A program made the position numbers and the translations under genes. Shown in pieces: positions 1-5,505 of a stretch of 5,941 nt of DNA. The DNA comes from Clostridiales bacterium. GTDB lineage: Bacteria > Bacillota > Clostridia > UBA8921. Each line of letters opens with the position of its first letter. Position 1 is the first letter of the stretch. A model generated the notes under the pieces. The model did not search any database and was not told the origin of the DNA. It saw nothing but the letters and a program-made list of their open reading frames with translations. The stretch lies in contig DOHE01000111.1 in NCBI GenBank assembly GCA_003535395.1, forward strand, positions 3,296-9,236, given 5' to 3'.

Positions 1-1427
1 TATCCCTTGAACCAGCGCTTCCACCTTCGTACCATCTGGATCTGGATCCCCGGGTATGCCGTTTGAATGCAGTTGCCTTCAATCACGCCATTGGAATCCC
101 CCACCCAGATCCCATGGCACATCCCCCCGCGGATCGTATTGTTCCGGATCATGAAGGCTCCTTCTTCATCCGACTTTCTCATCAGCATGGCATCCTGTGG
201 TACCTCCTCCGGCAGGCGGTCCTGGAAACGGATAATACAGCGGGCAGGGGCGGGATCCCCTTTATAATAGTCCGGCTGCCATTCAAACGACCTGATTTCC
301 GAGGCCCATCCCAAGGGCCTGAATTGATTATCATGCAGTGCATACCGTGCGCCCTGGTAAATATGCATATGCGATGCATAATACTGCAGCCGGTCTGCGA
401 TGAGCGTCTTCCCGTCACGGATGTGCGGATCCTGCCCCGTAATGATGCCGCCGCCCAGGAAACTGCCGCTGCCTGTGCCCACATTCATTGCATCATCATG
501 AGAATTCACGATCTCGTTGTTTTCCAGGATAAGCAGCGTCGATACCACCCGGATGCCGTCATGGGCAGATTTGCTTCTTCCGGTCCCCGGGGCGGGCGAT
601 ATCCTGCAGTTGACGATTTGCAGCGAGTGGTTCCCGCTCTCCCCGTAAATGCCGGTTTCCGGAACGCCCCGGACAGATACGCCGTCCAGGATCAGATCCC
701 GGTTGCCGCTCAGGACAAGCCCCGACGGGTGGGCATACGTTTGGAAAACCAGGTTGGTATACTGGCCTGTCTGGGGCAGCATCACCTGGCTTTTTACCTT
801 GACCCACATTTTTTTAGGACCTGTTGCGGTTGAATCCAGTATATGGTCCCTGGGAAGCGCATATCCGCGCGGGGATCGGTTTTTTATTTCCGGGTCCCAC
901 TCCCGCCCGCCTGTTATTTTGGATACCGGGGGCAGATCCCTTTCCAATTCCAGCTCATATTCAAAGGAAGCGTTCTTTTCATTGACACCCGTGATTTTAC
1001 CGATCGCTGCCAGTGGCTTCAAGTCCCAGTCCCAGTCAAAATGTATGTTGGTGATTTTCACCCGGTTATTGTTTTTTATCAGCATGTAACTGCCGCCGTG
1101 CTTTTTCTCTGCAAAAAAGTTTGCCGCATCACGGAAAATCAAAACGGATCCCTGACCATCCAGAAGAAAATCCTGCATGCCGCAGATCTCCAGCATATCC
1201 TCCCCCGGAACCAGGCTCAGATAATAACACCCCTTGGGAAAGATGAGTTTTGCCGCTTTGTGTTCTGCCGCCATGGACAGCGCAGCCCGAAAACCCGCCA
1301 GGTTGATATTCCCAGGCTGATCCGGACCTGTTCCGAACATATTTGCCGTCAGTACAATACCATCATGATCCGCAGGTCCCTTCAGCGGATCGATTACAGG
1401 CACAACAGGCTCAGCGGTTTTCATCAT
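1..1427 (-). CDS. Right-handed beta-helix protein (glycosidase/lyase-like), 3' end beyond window
   Basis: An uninterrupted minus-strand frame of 475 codons starts at 1427 and runs off the left edge without a stop. The start ATG (a second ATG follows directly) has GAGG at 1436-1439, 8 nt upstream. Residues 38-70 resemble the N-terminal cap of pectate-lyase-type beta-helix enzymes: an INLAGFRAAL helix, then KLIFPKGCYYL. Short N- and G-rich strands such as LDGQGSVLIF (89-98), ITNIHFDW (125-132), LILDGVSVRG (245-254), LENNEIVNSHDDAMNV (301-316) and the coil around 437-462 fit successive helix turns. Acidic motifs AHDGIR (288-293) and SHDDAMNVG (309-317) resemble the aspartate clusters of GH110 alpha-galactosidases and related polysaccharide enzymes, so D290, D311 and D312 are candidate catalytic or metal residues. 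No signal peptide is visible, suggesting a cytoplasmic enzyme acting on imported glycosides. The fold is fairly sure; substrate and reaction are unknown. Confidence 0.8.
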   Translation of the reverse strand, partial: MMKTAEPVVPVIDPLKGPADHDGIVLTANMFGTGPDQPGNINLAGFRAALSMAAEHKAAKLIFPKGCYYLSLVPGEDMLEICGMQDFLLDGQGSVLIFRDAANFFAEKKHGGSYMLIKNNNRVKITNIHFDWDWDLKPLAAIGKITGVNEKNASFEYELELERDLPPVSKITGGREWDPEIKNRSPRGYALPRDHILDSTATGPKKMWVKVKSQVMLPQTGQYTNLVFQTYAHPSGLVLSGNRDLILDGVSVRGVPETGIYGESGNHSLQIVNCRISPAPGTGRSKSAHDGIRVVSTLLILENNEIVNSHDDAMNVGTGSGSFLGGGIITGQDPHIRDGKTLIADRLQYYASHMHIYQGARYALHDNQFRPLGWASEIRSFEWQPDYYKGDPAPARCIIRFQDRLPEEVPQDAMLMRKSDEEGAFMIRNNTIRGGMCHGIWVGDSNGVIEGNCIQTAYPGIQIQMVRRWKRWFKG

Positions 1428-1493
1428 GGGTGATACCTCGTCATCGGAATATACAGAAGTATACCGGACGATCCGCTGGGTGGTATTGTTATT

Positions 1494-1522
1494 TTTATAA
1501 TAAATGTCGCATTAATTGATAA
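1494..1522 (-). promoter_or_regulatory. Predicted sigma-A promoter of the beta-helix gene
   Basis: Read on the minus strand, TTATCA (1522-1517, 4 of 6 to consensus) and TATAAA (1499-1494, 5 of 6) are separated by 17 nt. It sits in the most AT-rich stretch of the left half, and transcription would begin near 1487, about 60 nt before the start codon. This suggests the gene can be expressed separately from the SDR genes upstream. It is a prediction by eye only. Confidence 0.5.
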
Positions 1523-1636
1523 ATTTATGCAGTTGTTAACGCACCAGGCAGGGGCACTTTGGATCAAAACTCCAGCCGGGGATCAGATACTGCATGGCAA
1601 GGGCGTCATCCCTTGATCTCAGACACTTGACAACCC
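1500..1636. other. Intergenic stretch downstream of the second SDR gene
   Basis: No gene can be supported here. On the minus strand, after the SDR stop at 1637, there is a hairpin with perfect 6-bp arms (CAAGGG 1598-1603, CCCTTG 1610-1615) and a 6-nt loop. It has no following T-run, so it is not a convincing intrinsic terminator. A minus-strand frame crosses the SDR stop in another phase and continues to a TAA near 1538 with coding-like composition (contains MQYLIPGWSFDPKCPC), but has no start codon with a ribosome site. It may be a remnant or chance. Confidence 0.3.
1509..1530. promoter_or_regulatory. Imperfect palindrome over the -35 box, candidate operator
   Basis: GCATTAATT (1509-1517) and AATTTATGC (1522-1530) are inverted copies matching at 8 of 9 positions across a 4-nt spacer. 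The element covers the predicted -35 hexamer of the beta-helix gene, the position expected for a repressor site. A perfect 10-bp palindrome, ATAAATTTAT (1519-1528), lies inside it. No matching regulator gene is in the window; AT-rich sequence makes chance symmetry possible. Confidence 0.35.
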
Positions 1637-2488
1637 CTACTTGCTGCTGTCCTCCCGGGTTGCCGCAAATTCATAGGCCCGCCCCGGGTTTTGCACTTTC
1701 ATCATGCCGCCGTCCACCCCGATGATTTCGCCGGTGACATACGCCGACTCCTCACTGCACAAAAACGCCACCAGCGCGGCCACATCCTCCGGTCTGCCAA
1801 AATAGCCTGCCGGGATCTGCTTGACCTGCCTGTCCCCCCGCTCCCGGATCATGGCGTCCGTCATCCCCGTATGGATAATGCCCGGGGCATAAGCGTTGAC
1901 CGTGATGCCATAGGGCGCCAGTTCTCCGCTGCAGACCCGGGTCAGCTGGTTCACCCCCGCCTTGGAGCAGGCATAGGCGGTCAGCCCTACATCCGCCAGC
2001 TGCCCGGAAATGGATGTAGCGTTGACGATGCGGCCGTAACGGTTCCGCTTCATCCAGGGGAGGACGGCCTGCATGGCAAATACCATGCTCTTTAAATTCA
2101 CCCGGATAATATGATCAAAGAATTCTTCCGTCATTTCCTCCAGAAACGAGAAATCGAAGATACCGGCATTGTTCACCAGGACATCCACCCGGCCCCATGT
2201 TTCCCCGGCCAGGTTCACCAGGCGTTCCGCCTCCGTTTTCGATCCCACATCCCCCTGGACCACCCGGAGTTCCGCCCCTGCTTTGCGAGCGACCTGGGCC
2301 AGCATATTTTCCGCTTCCAGGGCTTCCTCCCTGCTGGACCGGTAAATGGCCAGCACATGCATGCCTTTTTCCAGCAGCGCCTGACTGATGCCCAGGCCGA
2401 TCCCCCGGGTGCCTCCGGTAACGATGGCGACGCGATGGGTATACTCCACGATGGGTGCAGCTTCCTGCTTCGCAGCTTTCGGTTTCAT
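1637..2488 (-). CDS. SDR-family oxidoreductase, NADP(H)-type
   Basis: This 283-residue protein is a classical short-chain dehydrogenase/reductase with a Rossmann fold, expected to oxidise or reduce an alcohol/carbonyl substrate in the cytoplasm. The cofactor motif TGGTRGIG is at 24-31, NNAG at 106-109, structural Asn at 131 (VNLKS), and the catalytic Ser159 (in ATSISG), Tyr172 and Lys176 (YACSK) are all present at normal spacing. The sequence after beta-2, IYRSS (48-52), carries Arg50, which usually favours NADP(H), as in FabG-like enzymes. The start at 2488 is chosen because GGAGGG (2501-2496) lies 7 nt upstream; the longer in-frame start at 2557 would overlap the preceding gene and has no such site. 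A 16-residue N-terminal lead and a tail of about 20 residues after VDGGMM extend beyond the usual core. It follows the other SDR gene by 37 nt, hence one operon. Substrate unknown; a sugar or polyol is plausible from context. Confidence 0.93.
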   Translation of the reverse strand: MKPKAAKQEAAPIVEYTHRVAIVTGGTRGIGLGISQALLEKGMHVLAIYRSSREEALEAENMLAQVARKAGAELRVVQGDVGSKTEAERLVNLAGETWGRVDVLVNNAGIFDFSFLEEMTEEFFDHIIRVNLKSMVFAMQAVLPWMKRNRYGRIVNATSISGQLADVGLTAYACSKAGVNQLTRVCSGELAPYGITVNAYAPGIIHTGMTDAMIRERGDRQVKQIPAGYFGRPEDVAALVAFLCSEESAYVTGEIIGVDGGMMKVQNPGRAYEFAATREDSSK

Positions 2489-2525
2489 GTCCGATCCCTC
2501 CGTATGCATTATTATCCAAGTGGAT

Positions 2526-3302
2526 TTACCAGACTGTATATCCCCCGTCGATGACAAAGACCCCGCCGGTGGTGAAGGAAGAGGCGTCCGAAGCCAGGTA
2601 CACAGCGATGCCTCCCAACTCGTCCGGCGTTCCCGGCCGGCCCATGGGGGAGAGGTCCATCCAGCGCTGCACCATGGTGCCGTTCCCCTCGAAATAGGGG
2701 CGGGTCAGCTCCGTTTTCATATATCCCGGGGCAATGGCGTTCACCCGGATGTTGTACCGGGCCCACTCCGACGCCAGGCTCTTTGTGAGCATGATGACGC
2801 CGGCCTTGGAGGCATTGTAGCCGCTCTGGGGCTGGGGCGTATTGGCGATGATGCCCGACATGGAGGCGATATTGATGATGGATCCGCGGTTCTGCCGGAT
2901 CATGACCCTGCCGATCGCCTGGGACAGCAGAAACACGCCGTCCAGATTGACGCCCATCACCTTGCGCCAGTCTTCCAGCCGCATGTCCTCCGCCGGGGTG
3001 TGGATGCAGATGCCCGCATTATTGACGAGGACGTCGATCCGGCCGTATTCCGCCATCACAGCCTGCGCCAGATTTTCCGCATCTTCGGGGCGGGTCACAT
3101 CACAGGGGACAAAGGATGCCCGAACTCCCTTCCCCCTGATTTCCGCCGCCGCCTCCTGCGCCTTTTCCCGGTCGATATCCGCGATGACGATGTCGGATCC
3201 GGCATCCGCCAGGGCTTCCGCCATGGCTTTACCCAGACCCATAGCTGCCCCGGTGACGATGGAACAGCAGCCGCTCAAGCTGAATTTTTGCATGATGCTC
3301 AT
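2526..3302 (-). CDS. SDR-family oxidoreductase, NAD(H)-type, sugar/polyol dehydrogenase-like
   Basis: At 258 residues this is the normal length of a classical SDR. It has TGAAMGLG at 17-24, NNAG at 94-97, Asn119 (VNLDG), Ser147 (INIASMSG), Tyr162 and Lys166 (YNASK). A short insertion (NTPQPQSG, 154-161) before the catalytic Tyr is like that seen in gluconate, polyol and 2-deoxy-gluconate dehydrogenases. Asp42 at the end of beta-2 (VIADID) is the usual mark of NAD(H) preference. The C-terminal end, VIDGGYTVW, is a complete SDR ending. The start at 3302 has GAGGAG 7 nt upstream (3315-3310). It is the first gene of the minus-strand operon and lies divergent from the UroD-like gene, behind a leader with GC-rich repeats. 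Catalytic machinery looks intact; the substrate is inferred to be a sugar, sugar acid or polyol only from family resemblance and neighbours. Confidence 0.94.
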   Translation of the reverse strand: MSIMQKFSLSGCCSIVTGAAMGLGKAMAEALADAGSDIVIADIDREKAQEAAAEIRGKGVRASFVPCDVTRPEDAENLAQAVMAEYGRIDVLVNNAGICIHTPAEDMRLEDWRKVMGVNLDGVFLLSQAIGRVMIRQNRGSIINIASMSGIIANTPQPQSGYNASKAGVIMLTKSLASEWARYNIRVNAIAPGYMKTELTRPYFEGNGTMVQRWMDLSPMGRPGTPDELGGIAVYLASDASSFTTGGVFVIDGGYTVW

Positions 3303-3340
3303 GTGAATGCTCCTCTGCGGGTGAAAGATGCCCGCTTTTC

Positions 3341-3433
3341 ATCCGCGTTTCCCGCGGTAGTCCCGCGTTTCCCGCGGTAGTCCCGGATGTGATTCCCCGC
3401 GGTAGTCCCGTGGTAGTCCCGGATGTGATTTCC
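3341..3433. repeat. Cluster of short GC-rich direct repeats with internal hairpins
   Basis: Five related units follow one another. Units 3341-3360 and 3361-3380 are 20-mers differing at 2 positions and share the 18-mer TTTCCCGCGGTAGTCCCG (3348-3365, 3368-3385). Unit 3381-3405 and the fragment 3417-3433 share TCCCGGATGTGATT, and 3406-3416 is a shortened unit, TCCCGTGGTAG. Each 20-mer holds an inverted repeat (CCGCG at 3343-3347 and CGCGG at 3353-3357; again 3363-3367 and 3373-3377). The minus-strand transcript would therefore carry two adjacent hairpins with 5-bp GC stems and GGAAA loops. The block lies between the SDR promoter and its start codon. It could be a leader regulatory element or simply replication-slippage expansion. 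Confidence 0.8.
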
Positions 3434-3448
3434 AAGTCCTGCATATTG

Positions 3449-3460
3449 GATAATATTATC
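3449..3460. promoter_or_regulatory. Perfect 12-bp palindrome at the SDR promoter, candidate operator
   Basis: GATAATATTATC is its own reverse complement. It overlaps the -10 hexamer and the expected transcription start of the SDR operon, where a bound repressor would block initiation. No regulator gene that could match is visible here. The sequence is AT-only apart from its ends, so it could also just be the melted promoter region. Confidence 0.35.
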
Positions 3461-3486
3461 ATACATAGGGAATGCGGCCGCGTCAA
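3458..3486 (-). promoter_or_regulatory. Predicted sigma-A promoter of the SDR operon
   Basis: On the minus strand, TTGACG (3486-3481, 5 of 6 to consensus) and TATGAT (3463-3458, 5 of 6) are separated by exactly 17 nt. Transcription would start near 3451, giving a leader of about 150 nt before the SDR start at 3302. That leader contains the GC-rich repeat cluster. This is the best promoter match for the minus-strand genes in this gap. Confidence 0.6.
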
Positions 3487-3544
3487 TGGCCGGCTGCAGC
3501 GGTATATTATCAGAAATATGGTCAAGTTTGCCGTAAATGCAAGG

Positions 3545-3573
3545 TAGACGCGCATACTGCACTCGGATAAAAT
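3545..3573 (+). promoter_or_regulatory. Possible promoter of the UroD-like gene
   Basis: TAGACG (3545-3550, 4 of 6) and TAAAAT (3568-3573, 5 of 6) are 17 nt apart, placing a start near 3580 and a leader of about 65 nt before the ATG at 3645. The -35 match is weak. The divergent layout with the SDR promoter about 60-90 bp away would allow shared regulation of both transcripts. Confidence 0.4.
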
Positions 3574-3644
3574 TTGGGTGAAGCCGCATACCGGCTTTGA
3601 ATGGAGATTGCGCCCATATGATCACAGCCTGGAGGGGATTGTCC

Positions 3645-4868
3645 ATGGATTCGAACGACAAAAGCATATTGCGTGAACTGGCCGCCCAGGTGGCCGCGGC
3701 TGCCGCAACAGGGGAGATGGAACGGAAACGGGACTTGTGGCGCAGGCACAACAGCCTGCAGCGGACGCCGGTGCTTACCTATATCTTTGCCTTTCCCGGC
3801 GATGTGGGTGGACGGGAGGGGGTACCGAAGGAGATCTTGCGCTGTGCGACCCCCTTTCTGCGGGAACTGGAGTTCGCGCTGCGGCTGGAGCTGTTCCGCG
3901 CATCCCTTGGAGACGACCAGATCATCGAACCCTGGCTGACGATCCGTCCTGTGTACAAGGACACCGGCTTCGGGGTGGCGCCGGTGGTGGAGCGTTCAAA
4001 GGATGGGAAATCGATTCATTATCTGCCTGCCCTGGCTAAGGGTGCAAGCCTGGATCATCTGACCCTCCCTTCTCATACACTGGATGAGGAAGCCTCTCGC
4101 ATCCGGTGGGAAACAGCGGAAGAGGCCTTCGGCGATTTGCTGGAGGTGGACCGATATCGGGCCCCATACTGCACCATCAACCGCAAGGGGGGTGACCTGG
4201 GGCACATGCTGGGATTTGACAAGCTCCTGCTGGATATGGTGGACTGTCCCGAATGGATGCACGCACTGCTTCGAATCCTTTGCAGCGGATACCGCAAAGT
4301 TCAGGATGAAGCGCTGGCGGCAGGCGATTTCTCCCTGACAGCCGGTGATTCCCAGACCATGTGTTACTCTCTGGAACTGCCCGATCCCCGACCCAATACC
4401 TTCGGCGTTGGCTTAAACCAGTTATGGGGATTCATGTCCAGCCAGGAGATGGCCGGTGTCTCCCCTGAGATGACGGATGAATTTTCCTTCCAGTATGACA
4501 TCCCGCTGATGGAGCCGTTTGGCCTGACCGCTTACGGATGCTGCGAAGACCTGACCCGTAAAATCCCTTATCTGAAGAAAATCAGGAACCTGCGGCGCAT
4601 CTCGGTGACTCCCTGGGCGGATGTGGGCCGGTGCGCAGAGCAAATCGGGCAGGACTACATCCTTTCCTGGCGGCCGAACCCGTCCAGCCATGTCAGCCGG
4701 GAATGGGATCCGGCGCTGATCCGGCGGGAGATCCGGGAGGGCATGAAGATGGCGCAGGGATGTCACTTTGACATTAGACTGAAGGATGTGCTGACTGTCC
4801 AGGGGGAACTGTGGCGGCTGCCGGCTTGGGTGGACATCGTCAGGGAAGTGGGCGCGGAGTTTGCGTAG
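3645..4868 (+). CDS. Uroporphyrinogen decarboxylase-like (UroD/corrinoid methyltransferase superfamily) protein
   Basis: The 407-residue product resembles the uncharacterised UroD-superfamily proteins found beside sugar-catabolism genes in Firmicutes, not the haem-pathway HemE itself. Recognisable stretches are an N-terminal helical part with RTPVLTYIF (40-48), GDLGHMLGFDKLLLDMVD (183-200), LNQLWGFMSSQEMAGVSPEM (257-276), LTAYGCCEDL (294-303) followed by KKIRNLRRISVTPWAD (311-326), then YILSWRPNPS (338-347) and a C-terminal KDVLTVQGELWRLPAWVDI (380-398). In the superfamily's methyltransferases (MtaA/MtbA type) this central region carries the zinc-binding His and Cys; here Cys299-Cys300 follow Tyr297, so metal or thiol chemistry is possible but unproven. 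The ATG at 3645 is chosen because GGAGGGG (3631-3637) lies 7 nt upstream; a TTG at 3597 and an ATG at 3618 are in frame but have poorer sites. It is transcribed divergently from the SDR operon. Family assignment is fairly confident; substrate is not known. Confidence 0.85.
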   Translation: MDSNDKSILRELAAQVAAAAATGEMERKRDLWRRHNSLQRTPVLTYIFAFPGDVGGREGVPKEILRCATPFLRELEFALRLELFRASLGDDQIIEPWLTIRPVYKDTGFGVAPVVERSKDGKSIHYLPALAKGASLDHLTLPSHTLDEEASRIRWETAEEAFGDLLEVDRYRAPYCTINRKGGDLGHMLGFDKLLLDMVDCPEWMHALLRILCSGYRKVQDEALAAGDFSLTAGDSQTMCYSLELPDPRPNTFGVGLNQLWGFMSSQEMAGVSPEMTDEFSFQYDIPLMEPFGLTAYGCCEDLTRKIPYLKKIRNLRRISVTPWADVGRCAEQIGQDYILSWRPNPSSHVSREWDPALIRREIREGMKMAQGCHFDIRLKDVLTVQGELWRLPAWVDIVREVGAEFA

Positions 4869-5072
4869 AGTATTCCCGAAGGTACGTTGAGGATGCAATC
4901 CACGAACACATGGATACATTTTTCCACCTGGCCGTAATCGCCGGTATAATCTCCATGGCTTCTTCCAGAATATGGCCTTCCAACATTGGGAACGGTAAGG
5001 CTGCGATCCTGTATGAAGTCCTATTGCCTGGTAAACAATTTGGCTAGGCTAACAATACATTTATTTAGTACT
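4869..5072. other. Intergenic stretch with possible gene remnant
   Basis: Composition shifts from GC-rich to mixed here, between the UroD-like stop and the Xre promoter. No gene with a ribosome site is evident and no hairpin with a T-run follows the UroD-like stop. A plus-strand frame stays open from the end of that gene to 5047 (contains HEHMDTFFHLAVIAGIISMA), and an overlapping minus-strand frame with an ATG at 4987 is also open. Neither matches a family I recognise. It may be eroded sequence left by insertion of the module to the right. Confidence 0.3.
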
Positions 5073-5091
5073 AGTCAACATTATGTTGACT
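5073..5091. promoter_or_regulatory. Perfect 19-bp palindrome, probable Xre operator
   Basis: AGTCAACATTATGTTGACT has two perfect 8-bp arms around a TTA spacer. It covers the whole -35 hexamer (5086-5091) of the promoter for the Xre repressor gene. Size and symmetry fit a dimeric HTH repressor, and the position suggests negative autoregulation. The symmetry is seen directly; binding by the adjacent repressor is inference. Confidence 0.7.
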
Positions 5092-5114
5092 TTCTGGCAG
5101 ACTTCGCATAAAAT
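5086..5114 (+). promoter_or_regulatory. Near-consensus sigma-A promoter of the xre-immA operon
   Basis: TTGACT (5086-5091, 5 of 6) and TAAAAT (5109-5114, 5 of 6) are exactly 17 nt apart. Transcription would begin around 5121, giving a short leader of about 37 nt with AGAAGGA at 5144-5150. It is the best promoter in the window and overlaps the 19-bp palindrome. Confidence 0.75.
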
Positions 5115-5157
5115 ACAATCAGGCAGCGAGATAACATGCCAAAAGAAGGAAATATTC

Positions 5158-5505
5158 ATGTATGCATTGAATTTTGCACAGGTTGGCAAGAATATCTCCA
5201 ACGTGATGGTGCAGCGCGGGATGACGCAGCAGAATCTCGCCGATCAGCTAGGGATCTCAAAACAGGTTATGAGTAAAATCATCAAGGGATACAAAGCCAT
5301 TAATGTAACGGAGCTTTCGCAAATTGCGTCCATACTTGGCAGTACTGCGGATTCGCTGCTTACCATCGATAAAAGCCTCATCAGCTGCGAGCCCAGCCTT
5401 GCCTTTATGGGGATGATCAAAGATGAGGAAACGCGTGCGAAAGTTGAGCTTCTAAGAAACGCAATCGATCAGATCCACCTGCTGGAGGAACTGGCTAATG
5501 AGTGA
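5158..5505 (+). CDS. Xre/Cro-CI-type helix-turn-helix transcriptional regulator
   Basis: The 115-residue product has a single N-terminal HTH_3 domain spanning about residues 8-68. GMTQQNLADQLGISKQVMSK (21-40) holds the first DNA-contact helix (QQNLADQLG), the turn, and the recognition helix (SKQVMSKIIKG, 34-44), followed by the usual LSQIASILGSTADSLL. Residues 70-115 are a short, charged helical tail that could serve for dimerisation or as the target of the neighbouring peptidase. The ATG at 5158 is chosen because AGAAGGA lies 7 nt upstream; an in-frame ATG at 5083 lies inside the operator and promoter and cannot be the start of the predicted transcript. Its stop overlaps the next gene by 8 nt. 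By analogy with ImmR/ImmA of ICEBs1, it probably represses its own promoter and perhaps nearby genes until the peptidase relieves it. Confidence 0.92.
   Translation: MYALNFAQVGKNISNVMVQRGMTQQNLADQLGISKQVMSKIIKGYKAINVTELSQIASILGSTADSLLTIDKSLISCEPSLAFMGMIKDEETRAKVELLRNAIDQIHLLEELANE

Noticed and set aside
63..1433. Plus-strand open frames 63-833, 649-1089 and 843-1433
   Set aside because: They are antisense to the 475-codon beta-helix frame, lack ribosome sites and have no family-like motifs; GC-rich sequence keeps opposite frames open.
1598..1615. Intrinsic terminator for the SDR operon
   Set aside because: The 6-bp stem is perfect, but no T-run follows on either strand.
2489..2557. Longer N-terminus for the second SDR gene starting at 2557
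   Set aside because: It would overlap the upstream gene by 32 nt and lacks a good ribosome site, whereas GGAGGG is placed ideally for the ATG at 2488.
2388..3380. 330-codon plus-strand open frame
   Set aside because: It is antisense to both SDR genes, whose full motif sets and ribosome sites are clear; its His/Asp/Arg-rich translation is typical of a shadow frame.
3341..3433. CRISPR array
   Set aside because: Units are 11-25 nt, adjacent without unique spacers of regular length, and no cas gene is present.
3229..3751. Minus-strand frames across the divergent gap, encoding repeated GTTAGN-like peptides
   Set aside because: The peptide repeats only reflect the DNA repeats; the frames overlap the start regions of both flanking genes and lack ribosome sites.
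4422..4919. 165-codon minus-strand frame
   Set aside because: Antisense to the UroD-like gene, with no ribosome site or recognisable domain.
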